From Anaerolineae bacterium (GTDB taxonomy: Bacteria; Chloroflexota; Anaerolineae; JAAYZQ01): a DNA stretch of 31,555 bases. This document shows positions 24,805 to 31,555 of the stretch, in pieces; positions within the stretch are counted from its first letter, which is position 1, and every line of letters begins with the position of its first letter. Location of the stretch: positions 1 through 31,555 of the forward strand of contig JAFGOG010000288.1 in the NCBI GenBank assembly GCA_016926595.1. Reading direction: 5' to 3'. The position numbers and the translations under genes were made by a program. The notes under the pieces were generated by a model. That model had not been told where the DNA came from. It made no database searches and saw only the letters and a list, made by a program, of their open reading frames with translations.

Positions 24805-26261
24805 CGCCTGACTCTCCTGCTCCACTCCGCTTGCGCTGCGGCAGGCTGCGTCCCATTCCCCTTCGAGTTGGTCCCTTCCTTTGTCCCCCGAAGGGGATCT
24901 AGGTGAGGAGGCGGATTTTGGGGAAGGCTTCTTCCGGTCGCCCGTAGATAGGCCAGAGGCCGGCTCAGTTGGCTGTTCACCGTCTGTTCAAACGATTTGG
25001 AGACATCCCAGTTGATCACCTGGATGCCGGCCCGCTGCAAGCGCTGTAGCAGCAGGCCGCGCTCAACCCGGGCCACACGTGCTGCCAGTTCGACGTCTGT
25101 CGGACTGACTTTCTGAAGAGGATTTGCGCGGATTGCCGATTCTTCAAAGGCCACTGGGTCCGGGCTGATAACCATGATCTGGTAACCGCGCGCTCGCAGC
25201 CTGATCAGCACGTCCACGTCGTCGGTTCCTTCCCTCAGAAGGGGGGAATCCCCATGAACCAACGGACTGATCAGTACCACCTGCGAATGGGCTGGGAACA
25301 GCCGGGTGGGGATGTTATCCAGGTCGGCGAAAGCCTGGCTGTCGCCCATCTCGGCCAGCGCGAGCGCTCGCAGGATGCGTTCGCGCTGTACTTTGCCATA
25401 ACCCGGCAGAGTCCACTGCAAGAACCGGCCGTATATGAGCAGGCTAACACGGTTGCCTTGTGACAGGAAGGCGTCTGCCAGGGCAGCGGCTGCCAGCGTC
25501 GAATACTCCAGGATCGATTGGTGACCATACAGGTTTGCCCGTTGACGCCCGTCCAGCACAATGCCGATATCGGTTACCCGTTCCTGTTCGAACTCGTTGG
25601 AAAACAATGCCTCTGGGTGGCGAGCAGTGGCATGCCAGTTGATCCAATGCGGCGGGTCGCCGTCCTGGTACTCCCGGATGCCAAAGAAATCGGTGCCCGT
25701 ACCACCGACCCGTGCCGGGACGAGACCAGAATAGACACGCGTGCGTCGTGGGCGGATCGATACATGTTTCAGGCGTAGCACGGGCGGCAAGATGAACAAC
25801 CGCTCGGCGGCGGGCAAGGTAAAGGTTTGCTCTCGGCTGACCAGGCCCAGGGGGTCGTATGCTTTCACCTTGACCGGCGAAAACGCATAGCAGCCGCGCG
25901 AACCGCGGACGGTATACATCCAGGTGGCTGTCTGGCCGTGCGCTAGCTTTAGTACATGGCGCGGCGAGCCGTCGCTCACCATCAGGCCATGCGGCACCCC
26001 ATCTTCGATCAGCACTTCCTCCAGCGACAGACCGCTGTTGGTAACCGTCATTGTTACCTCGACCGGCACATTCGACCCAACACGTTCGGCGTTGAGAGTG
26101 CGTGTGATCTCCAAGCTGGCGCCTGCCGGAGCACGCAGAAAACTGGCGGCAAGGTAAGTGACAAACAATAGAGACAGGGCTAACACCGGTCCGCTCCGCG
26201 CGACCAGACCGGTCAGGGTCAGGGCATAGACAACCAGGCTAAGCAGAGTGACCCGTCGCAT
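24801..26261 (-). CDS. DUF58 domain protein
   Basis: This is a protein of 486 aa from the ATG at 26261, with GGGAGG 5 nt upstream (two in-frame GTGs precede it). Two membrane helices (about 4-22 and 26-43) are followed by an Ig-like beta region. The DUF58 signature comes next: FGIREYQDGD, then INWHATAR and a vWA-like core (DIGIVLDGR). DUF58 proteins are nearly always next to MoxR ATPases, as here, and are thought to take part in assembly or maturation of membrane or periplasmic complexes. The last 40 residues are a low-complexity tail partly encoded by a palindromic repeat (24884-24906). Another palindrome (25231-25254) encodes the loop HGDSPLLREG. The gene lies 29 nt downstream of the MoxR stop. 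Confidence 0.88.
   Translation of the reverse strand: MRRVTLLSLVVYALTLTGLVARSGPVLALSLLFVTYLAASFLRAPAGASLEITRTLNAERVGSNVPVEVTMTVTNSGLSLEEVLIEDGVPHGLMVSDGSPRHVLKLAHGQTATWMYTVRGSRGCYAFSPVKVKAYDPLGLVSREQTFTLPAAERLFILPPVLRLKHVSIRPRRTRVYSGLVPARVGGTGTDFFGIREYQDGDPPHWINWHATARHPEALFSNEFEQERVTDIGIVLDGRQRANLYGHQSILEYSTLAAAALADAFLSQGNRVSLLIYGRFLQWTLPGYGKVQRERILRALALAEMGDSQAFADLDNIPTRLFPAHSQVVLISPLVHGDSPLLREGTDDVDVLIRLRARGYQIMVISPDPVAFEESAIRANPLQKVSPTDVELAARVARVERGLLLQRLQRAGIQVINWDVSKSFEQTVNSQLSRPLAYLRATGRSLPQNPPPHLDPLRGTKEGTNSKGNGTQPAAAQAEWSRRVRR
24884..24906. repeat. Palindromic repeat in the 3' end of the DUF58 gene
   Basis: The palindrome TCCCC-CGAA-GGGGA (24884-24897) runs into GGATCTAGGTGA (24895-24906). 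The latter 12-mer occurs identically at 7840-7851 inside the giant kinase gene. Its reverse complement is 16 of 18 identical to the stretch around 11268-11285 in the same kinase. This suggests one dispersed repeat family. Confidence 0.6.
25231..25254. repeat. Repeat fragment in the middle of the DUF58 gene
   Basis: The first 13 bases (25231-25243) are identical to 209-221 in the left intergenic region. The GGGGGAATCCCC that follows is itself an inverted repeat. It encodes a Gly/Pro-rich loop without breaking the frame. Confidence 0.5.
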
Positions 26262-26290
26262 CACCACCTCCCAAGCAGGAGGCTTGCATT

Positions 26291-27247
26291 CTAATCGATC
26301 ACCGGCACAGGGATCTGGGCAAATACCTGGTCGATGATCTCCTCGGCGACACGGTGAATCATCCAGTGCTCCGGCTGCAGGATCAGCCGGTGGCTTAGAA
26401 CAGGCACCGCAAACCGTTTGATGTCGTCGGGAATGATATAGTCGCGACCCTCGAGTGCGGCATAGGCCCTTGCCATTTTCAGAAAAGCAAGTGAGCCGCG
26501 CGGGCTGGCGCCGACTGCCACCCGCCTATCATAACGCGTGGCGTGGACGATAGCGGCAATGTATCGCTCCAGATCCTGGTGGACGTGCACCGTTTCGACC
26601 GCATGGATCATGTCGAGTATCTGTCCGGCATTGGTCATCTGGTCCAAGGCAACCTCATCCTGTTGACGTTCGCGTCGGCGGCGCAGGATCTCCGCCTCCT
26701 CTTCCAGGCTTGGGTAGCCAACCGACAGCTTGAGCATGAAGCGGTCTAGCTGGGCCTCGGGAAGGGGGAAAGTGCCTTCATATTCGATGGGATTCTGGGT
26801 GGCTATCACCAGGAAAGGCTCGGGCAGGCGTGTAGTCTCGCCCTCCAGGGTGACCTGTCTTTCCTGCATCGCTTCCAGAAGGGCCGACTGGGTCTTGGGC
26901 GAAGCGCGGTTGATCTCGTCGGCCAGGATGATGTTGGCAAAGATGGGACCTTTACGCAGCTCAAAGCGGCTGTCGATCCGGTTCAAGACATAGCCGCCGG
27001 TGATGTCACCCGGCAGCAGATCTGGGGTGAACTGGATGCGCTTAAAGTCCAGGCCAAGGACAGAAGCAAAGCTGCGGGCGATCAATGTCTTGCCCAGGCC
27101 GGGAAAGTCTTCCAGCAAAATATGGCCGCCTGCCAGCACTGCGGCCATGATCGTCTCCAATAGGCGGTGCTTGCCGACGACAGCTCGCTCGATCTCCAGG
27201 ATTATGGCTTGCACTTCGGCAGACAACCCGAGGATATCAGCACTCAT
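26291..27247 (-). CDS. MoxR family AAA+ ATPase
   Basis: This 318-aa AAA+ ATPase has the Walker A motif DFPGLGKT (47-54), Walker B IILADE (106-111) followed by INRASPKTQSALLEAM, a sensor-1 segment IATQNPIEYEGTFPLPEAQLDRF (about 148-170) and the C-terminal lid domain. These are standard for MoxR proteins, which act as ATP-driven chaperones for metal insertion or complex assembly together with DUF58/vWA proteins. The ATG overlaps the upstream stop as ATGA, with AGGAGA 7 nt before it. DUF58 follows after 29 nt. Confidence 0.94.
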   Translation of the reverse strand: MSADILGLSAEVQAIILEIERAVVGKHRLLETIMAAVLAGGHILLEDFPGLGKTLIARSFASVLGLDFKRIQFTPDLLPGDITGGYVLNRIDSRFELRKGPIFANIILADEINRASPKTQSALLEAMQERQVTLEGETTRLPEPFLVIATQNPIEYEGTFPLPEAQLDRFMLKLSVGYPSLEEEAEILRRRRERQQDEVALDQMTNAGQILDMIHAVETVHVHQDLERYIAAIVHATRYDRRVAVGASPRGSLAFLKMARAYAALEGRDYIIPDDIKRFAVPVLSHRLILQPEHWMIHRVAEEIIDQVFAQIPVPVID

Positions 27248-27882
27248 ACTTTCGTCTCCTTTTGCGATTCCAGGTATTCGACGACCCAGCTCGGGTCAAG
27301 GTCTAGTGGGGTTGGTGGCTGGCGGCTGAGAAATCTCCTCCACGGAGATCCTCGCCAGGGTAATGGATGGCTCATAGGCGGACGGCCCAGGCCAGCTTCT
27401 ATGTAGGCCTGAATGTCAACAACCTTCCGGTCCCCATTCCCCTCGATCCCCATTTCCCTCCGCCCCTCCGCCTTTGAGGTGCCGCGTTGAATGCGGCAAG
27501 CTTGTGCCAACTCGCCCAGCCGGTGAGCAACCAGCCATTTGAAATATGGGCCTCGCCTGGTATTGTGCAAATGGTATGCCAGCTTTCCGACTGGTCCTGG
27601 AGTGGCGGCCTGCTTCTCCTTCGCGCGGCGCTCAAGGTGCAGGAAACTTGCACTACCTGCAGTCGCCAGGCTGCCTGAAGCTATCAACGATACTATAACT
27701 ACCAGCAAACTCCAGCAGACCCACTGTGGGATCGACCGCAGGAGTAGTCCGCCCATTTGCAACAGCTCAACGGCCGGCACGATACATAAATCTTCAAAGG
27801 TACCCTGCAGCCAGCGAGCCAGCACTGCTGCGGCTATGAGCACTGCACCCCACACCGCCAGTCGACGGATCATCTGTGTCAC
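27244..27882 (-). CDS. Membrane protein of unknown function in the MoxR cluster
   Basis: This 212-aa protein has two clear hydrophobic segments (about 10-28 and 55-75) and a shorter one between them (about 36-50). A polar cytoplasmic-looking tail contains AYHLHNTRRGPYFKWLVAHRLGELA and ends DPSWVVEYLES. The GTG start overlaps the DUF4129 stop as GTGA; the ATG at 27873 is the alternative. A purine-rich, G-run stretch at 27431-27478 encodes a low-complexity insert (about residues 135-152) unlike the rest of the protein. I do not recognise the family. Its fixed place between DUF4129 and MoxR suggests it belongs to that system. Confidence 0.75.
   Translation of the reverse strand: MTQMIRRLAVWGAVLIAAAVLARWLQGTFEDLCIVPAVELLQMGGLLLRSIPQWVCWSLLVVIVSLIASGSLATAGSASFLHLERRAKEKQAATPGPVGKLAYHLHNTRRGPYFKWLVAHRLGELAQACRIQRGTSKAEGRREMGIEGNGDRKVVDIQAYIEAGLGRPPMSHPLPWRGSPWRRFLSRQPPTPLDLDPSWVVEYLESQKETKV
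27432..27458 (-). other. Potential G-quadruplex in the coding strand
   Basis: On the minus (coding) strand four G-runs of 3-4 lie 3-5 nt apart, satisfying the G3+N1-7 pattern. They arise from an imperfect 16-bp tandem duplication (27431-27446 and 27447-27462 on the plus strand). The mRNA of the 212-aa membrane protein would carry the motif. Confidence 0.5.
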
Positions 27883-28820
27883 TCTGCCGCCACCGCCCCC
27901 ATGATTTCTGCGAGACAGTCGGTCGCCTCTCGGATCTGGTCCGGGGTGGACCTGTGGCTGCCATACCGGGCCTGTTCGAACAGCCGCGTTAATCTGTTGA
28001 CTGAATTGGTCGGCAAGCCTATATGTTCTAGGCGCACGCCAAACTCACGGGGTGTCATGGCTTGATGGCGGCCCACGCCGCGCCGCCGGCTGACCGCTGT
28101 GTTCATGTCAGCATAGCATTGGATGACGACGTCCTCCCAATTGCGGCCGGCGAACAGGTCGTCGAGAGCTGAACGGGTGATTTCGTGCAATTGTTCTTTC
28201 GGATTGTGAAAGAACCTCCACCCCCAATAACCAAGTACTCCGACGAGCCCGATGGCTACCAATGTGGCCGCATAGCGCACCCATCCGGGCACAACCGGCG
28301 GCGCGAATGTGACCGGCGCTGGCGTGCCAAGGCTTTCGACCATCTCTACCGGCCCACTGACCGGACTGGGAGCGCGCGCTCCAGGCGTGGTCTGCACTTC
28401 GAGCTTTTCTTCCGACCTGTACAGGCTTGAGACCAACAAGCCAATTACTGCCAAGAGCAGCACCTGGCCCACATTCCTGAGCAATAGGCGGCGGTCTCTT
28501 GGCGACCGCGCCATTATCACCAGGGAGATTAGCAGGGCAATCCCGAGCAGCACCAGGAACGCGTCAAAAAGGACAGCAGGGAATTCGAGTGCCGGACTGC
28601 CTGAAGGAACTCGGGGGCCTTGGGGCAGGATAAAGCTCTCGCCCGGCTTGAACTCCAGATTGTTCAAGCTGGCAGCCAGCAAGAACAACGTCACGATGGC
28701 CACCACAGCCGCCAGTCCGCTCCACTTACGCTCCAGGCCCCCCCTCGGTCGTATGGTCGAGGGACTTGTAGTTGTCTGGCTGATGGGGATTGCCTTTCGG
28801 GAAAGAGATGGGAACTTCAT
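27879..28820 (-). CDS. DUF4129 domain membrane protein
   Basis: This is a 313-aa protein. There are three or four membrane helices (about 34-52, 82-104, 115-132, 183-202) and an exported Pro-rich region between the third and fourth. A C-terminal DUF4129-like domain (about 215-305) has the typical YADMNTAVSRRRG and MTPREFGVRL segments followed by LTRLFEQARYG. DUF4129 is usually fused to transglutaminase proteins in MoxR-DUF58 clusters; here it stands alone and no transglutaminase gene is visible. The gene starts 19 nt after the receiver-kinase stop with only a weak ribosome binding site. The stop overlaps the next start (GTGA). Confidence 0.84.
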   Translation of the reverse strand: MKFPSLSRKAIPISQTTTSPSTIRPRGGLERKWSGLAAVVAIVTLFLLAASLNNLEFKPGESFILPQGPRVPSGSPALEFPAVLFDAFLVLLGIALLISLVIMARSPRDRRLLLRNVGQVLLLAVIGLLVSSLYRSEEKLEVQTTPGARAPSPVSGPVEMVESLGTPAPVTFAPPVVPGWVRYAATLVAIGLVGVLGYWGWRFFHNPKEQLHEITRSALDDLFAGRNWEDVVIQCYADMNTAVSRRRGVGRHQAMTPREFGVRLEHIGLPTNSVNRLTRLFEQARYGSHRSTPDQIREATDCLAEIMGAVAAE

Positions 28821-28839
28821 GGGTGCCGATTACTCGTCC

Positions 28840-30102
28840 TTAGTTGGCCACTCTGGGATTCACTACAGAAATCCCCGGCTGGGAATCTGCCGGGGGGTTC
28901 TCAGGTCCCTTGCCAGGGATCTCTGCGATCTCGGTCGGCTCTGCGCTGATCATCGCCTGCCGGGCGAGTTCGAAACCGGCAGGTAATGTGAAGCTAAAAA
29001 TGCAGCCGCGGCCTGGCATATTCTCGCTTTCGACGCCGACTTGGCCGCCCAGCTTTTCGACGATACGGCGAACGATGGACAGGCCAAGCCCATGACCTCT
29101 GGCCCGCACCAGTGGCAATCCATCCTGTGTGTGGCCAAGTCGGGTGTAGGGTGTGAACAGGCGAGCCTGGTCCTCTGGCGAGATACCGTCGCCGTTGTCG
29201 TGTACCCAGAACTGCACCCAACCATCAGCTAGGATCTGCGCGCCCAGCTCCAGGCGGGGCGGTACTCCGCCGTATTTGCATCCGTTGCTAATATAGTTGA
29301 CCCAGATCTCTTCGATCCATGGCGCATGACCTACTACCTGCGGCCATTCCGTGGGCGCAACAATCTCGGCCTGGCGTTCTCGGATTAGATGGGCCAGGCG
29401 CCTACAAGCCCGGTCTATGACATAATTCATATCCAACGGCTCGAGGGTCACCTCCGTCCGGCGCACGCTCGTCAGCAAAAGCAGTTCGTCCACGATGTTG
29501 ACGATGCTGACTGCGCTTTGCTTCAGGCTTTGCAGTGCCTCGTCTCGATCCTCGTTGGACATCAGCAGGTAATCTGCCAGCAGCGAATCCGCATAGCCGA
29601 CGATCATGGTCAGCGGGTTCTTGATGTCGTGAGCCACGGTGTGGGCAAAGGCGTCGAGCTCCTCGTTACGCGCTTCGAGCTCCTTGAGCTGCCTGGCAAG
29701 CCTGTTGTTAGCCGCCTGGATCTGCCGGTGCAGGTCGCGTAAGGCCAAATGGGTCTGCAAGCGGACCATGACCTCATCTACCTGAAAAGGCTTGGTGATA
29801 TAGTCCACACCGCCGGCTGCAAAGGCTTGAACCTTGTACTTGGTTTCTTCTAGCGCGCTAAGAAACAGCACGGGCACATCGTGAAACCGATAGTCAGTCT
29901 TCAAGCGGCGGCATACCTCATAGCCGTCCATCTCGGGCATCAGAATATCCAGGAGGATAAGGTCGGGGACCTGAAGCTGTACTGTTTCCAACGCTAGCGG
30001 TCCACTGGTTGCAGTTCGAACTTGGTGCCCACGCTCGGTGAGAATAAGCTTGAGCAACAGCAGGTTTTCTGGCTCGTCGTCTACGATCAGAATGTCACCC
30101 AT
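28840..30102 (-). CDS. Receiver-histidine kinase (REC-HisKA-HATPase)
   Basis: This is a soluble 420-aa protein. Its receiver has D8/D9, phospho-acceptor D52 (LLDILMP) and K104, and a coiled coil follows (about 122-150). The HisKA domain has His158 in AHDIKNPL. The HATPase has YISNGCKYGG as N box and DNGDGI and GHGLGLSI motifs. A low-complexity tail of about 40 residues ends the protein. Kinases with an N-terminal receiver are usually middle steps of a phosphorelay, driven by another kinase. The multi-GAF hybrid kinase in the same window is a candidate, but this is inference. AAGGAATAG lies about 10 nt before the ATG. The gene follows the inositol-phosphatase gene by 8 nt and precedes the MoxR-DUF58 group. 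Confidence 0.92.
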   Translation of the reverse strand: MGDILIVDDEPENLLLLKLILTERGHQVRTATSGPLALETVQLQVPDLILLDILMPEMDGYEVCRRLKTDYRFHDVPVLFLSALEETKYKVQAFAAGGVDYITKPFQVDEVMVRLQTHLALRDLHRQIQAANNRLARQLKELEARNEELDAFAHTVAHDIKNPLTMIVGYADSLLADYLLMSNEDRDEALQSLKQSAVSIVNIVDELLLLTSVRRTEVTLEPLDMNYVIDRACRRLAHLIRERQAEIVAPTEWPQVVGHAPWIEEIWVNYISNGCKYGGVPPRLELGAQILADGWVQFWVHDNGDGISPEDQARLFTPYTRLGHTQDGLPLVRARGHGLGLSIVRRIVEKLGGQVGVESENMPGRGCIFSFTLPAGFELARQAMISAEPTEIAEIPGKGPENPPADSQPGISVVNPRVAN

Positions 30103-30110
30103 GGTAGTCT

Positions 30111-30938
30111 CTATTCCTTACCAACCATTGTATGCCGGAAAACGTTCAGTAGCTCGTCGTGTATCAGGCTGTTGCTGGCGGCCATGTTGTTCTCCTGTAG
30201 CGACCAAGGCCTGCCATCCATTGTGGTCACCGTGCCGCCGGCCTCCTCGACCAGCAGCCAACCTGCTGCCCAGTCCCATGGCTGGAGGTGCTTTTCCCAA
30301 TAGCCATCCAGCCGGCCAGCGGCGACGTGCGCCAGGTCGAGCACCGCCGCACCCGCACGGCGTACTCCTTGAGCTCGAGGCACCATGGCGTTGAATTCAG
30401 CCAGGTTGTTGTCGGCCAGGAAAGCCGCGCGGTAGGGGAAACCAGTGGCCAACAAAGATTCCTGCAGCCTGGCGGCCTTGGAGACCTGTAACCGGGCGCC
30501 ATTCAGCCGCGATCCCTGCCCACGCTCGGCCCAAAAGATCTCGTCGCGCAGCGGGTCATAGACAACACCTATCGTTGTTTTGCCTGCCTCGGCCAGAGCC
30601 AGCGACACGCCCCACATTGGGTAGCTGTGGGCGTAGTTCACTGTCCCGTCGAGCGGGTCCACCAACCACAGGTATGGCGTCTCGTGTGCTGCCTGTTTCT
30701 GGCAACCCTGCACAACTGTGCCCAGGTCACCCAACCCCTCTTCGGATTGGATGGTGTGGTTCGGGAACCGGGTCCGGATGGCCGCTACGATCAGTTTTTC
30801 CGAGGCCAGGTCAGCCTCGGTCACCAGGTCGATCACGGTCGATTTGTGGTTAATCGTATGCTGTTGGTTGGCGAACTCGCACAGCAGGCGGCCCGCCCGG
30901 CGGGCTGTCTCGAGGGCAAACTCAAGGATCTCGGTCAT
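30111..30938 (-). CDS. Inositol monophosphatase family protein
   Basis: This 275-aa protein has the metal and phosphate sites of the family: Asp37 and Asp43 near IDLVTEAD, Glu66/Glu67 (SEEG), motif A DPLDGT (94-99) and motif B WDWAAG with Asp222 (221-226). Members hydrolyse inositol-1-phosphate or related sugar or nucleotide phosphates with Mg2+. The exact substrate cannot be read from sequence; a role in compatible solute or phosphoinositide metabolism is possible. The ATG overlaps the glycosidase stop as ATGA, so the two are translationally coupled. Confidence 0.93.
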   Translation of the reverse strand: MTEILEFALETARRAGRLLCEFANQQHTINHKSTVIDLVTEADLASEKLIVAAIRTRFPNHTIQSEEGLGDLGTVVQGCQKQAAHETPYLWLVDPLDGTVNYAHSYPMWGVSLALAEAGKTTIGVVYDPLRDEIFWAERGQGSRLNGARLQVSKAARLQESLLATGFPYRAAFLADNNLAEFNAMVPRAQGVRRAGAAVLDLAHVAAGRLDGYWEKHLQPWDWAAGWLLVEEAGGTVTTMDGRPWSLQENNMAASNSLIHDELLNVFRHTMVGKE

Positions 30939-31555
30939 GGGAAGATGTCGCCTATTACCTCAGGTGCATAGGCGGCGACCATGTCAGGTGTGATGGCGTT
31001 AGCTCGGATGATGTCAGCGTACAACCGGGCGCTGGGCCGTGGTATGCGGACCTGGGTCTTTTCGTTCAGGGCGATCAACCCAAAGCGCAACGCCCAACCC
31101 TCGGCCCACTCGAAATTATCGGTGAACGACCAGTGGTAATAACCTCTCACATCCGCACCCTCGGCAATGGCGCGTTGTACCTGGGCCAGGTGGGTTAACA
31201 GGTAGCGAGGCCGCTGGTCGTCGTCGCCGTCGGGCAGGCCATTCTCAGTGATATAGATCGGCTTGCCCAAGGCAGCTACGCGCTTTAGGGCGCGGTACAT
31301 GCCTTCAGGATAGAGCTCGCCGTACGGGCCGAACTGCCCGCTGTCGCTCACCTCTGCGCCGGGTGTCGGTTGGAGAAACTGCCCCTGCAGGCTAACGCGT
31401 TGTCGGGTGTAATAGTTGGCGCCCCAGAAATCGACGCTATCAACCAATGGACCATACGTGGTGAAGCCTGTGCTAAGGGGAATCCTCAGCTTGCCATCGC
31501 CTATTGCGCGAAAGATGAGCTCGTGGAAAAAGTAATCCACCAGTCCGGCGGCACA
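30935..31555 (-). CDS. Glycoside hydrolase family 1 (beta-glucosidase-like), C-terminal part
   Basis: The frame is open to the right edge, giving the last 206 codons. The GH1 family shows DFWGANYYTR, the nucleophile motif YITENG (Glu codon at 31244-31246) and the aglycone-side signature GYYHWSFTDNFEWAEGW. The acid/base NEP motif would lie upstream, outside the window. GH1 enzymes hydrolyse beta-glucosides or beta-galactosides with retention. No signal peptide can be judged. The gene ends in TGA overlapping the start of the inositol phosphatase gene. Confidence 0.93.
   Translation of the reverse strand, partial: CAAGLVDYFFHELIFRAIGDGKLRIPLSTGFTTYGPLVDSVDFWGANYYTRQRVSLQGQFLQPTPGAEVSDSGQFGPYGELYPEGMYRALKRVAALGKPIYITENGLPDGDDDQRPRYLLTHLAQVQRAIAEGADVRGYYHWSFTDNFEWAEGWALRFGLIALNEKTQVRIPRPSARLYADIIRANAITPDMVAAYAPEVIGDIFP

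Noticed and set aside
24161..24856. 231-aa open frame on the minus strand
   Set aside because: It overlaps the PP2C and small membrane protein genes, has no recognisable domain and looks like a codon-bias shadow.
28309..28986. 225-aa plus-strand frame over DUF4129 and the receiver-kinase
   Set aside because: It is antisense to two well-supported genes and has no recognisable features.

Overview
The window looks like a chromosomal segment of an uncultured Chloroflexota bacterium, most likely Anaerolineae-like. This is inferred from gene content and not from a marker gene. The supporting content is a DUF4388/PATAN protein next to an MglA-like GTPase and a Roadblock protein, a V4R protein, very long multi-GAF kinases, a MoxR-DUF58-DUF4129 cluster, a GH1 glycosidase, moderately high GC, and many GTG/TTG starts with 4-nt stop/start overlaps. 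I see no phage, transposase or CRISPR array.

Layout. (1) Positions 1-188 hold the start of a minus-strand lipoprotein. It is separated by a 340-nt divergent promoter region from a long plus-strand run. (2) Positions 529-6113 encode DUF4388/PATAN, a small GTPase, Roadblock/LC7, an alpha/beta hydrolase, a V4R protein, a left-handed beta-helix protein and a response regulator with a degenerate GGDEF domain. (3) Positions 6194-18596 encode a 2830-aa hybrid histidine kinase with about 11 GAF domains, PAS, HisKA, HATPase and two receiver domains. A membrane PDZ-GAF histidine kinase, a single-domain response regulator and a second alpha/beta hydrolase follow. (4) Positions 18681-18777 hold a selenocysteine tRNA (selC) that none of the ORFs reveals. 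It has its own sigma70-type promoter and lies 4 nt before an O-antigen ligase-like gene. (5) Positions 20346-24454 hold a partner-switching module: a STAS anti-anti-sigma factor with its own promoter and terminator, an RsbW-like ATPase, and a GAF4-SpoIIE/PP2C phosphatase. (6) From 24451 to the right edge the genes are on the minus strand. In transcription order they are a GH1 glycosidase (partial), an inositol monophosphatase family protein, a receiver-histidine kinase, a DUF4129 protein, a small membrane protein, MoxR ATPase, DUF58 and a small membrane protein. Most of these are joined by ATGA/GTGA overlaps.

How it may work together. The plus-strand genes look like an integrated signalling locus: GAF sensors feed phosphorelay receivers and a PP2C-driven partner switch, with a PATAN-GTPase-Roadblock module and a V4R ligand-binding protein alongside. 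Two paralogous alpha/beta hydrolases sit inside it; one has Thr instead of the nucleophilic Ser. An RsbQ-like sensory role for them is possible but is inference.

The window also carries dispersed short repeats. A 24-bp unit is tandem at 2378-2449, and a diverged copy lies in frame inside the PP2C gene. Several TCCCC-loop-GGGGA palindromes lie in frame inside coding regions at predicted surface loops, reminiscent of protein-embedded palindromic elements known in Rickettsia.
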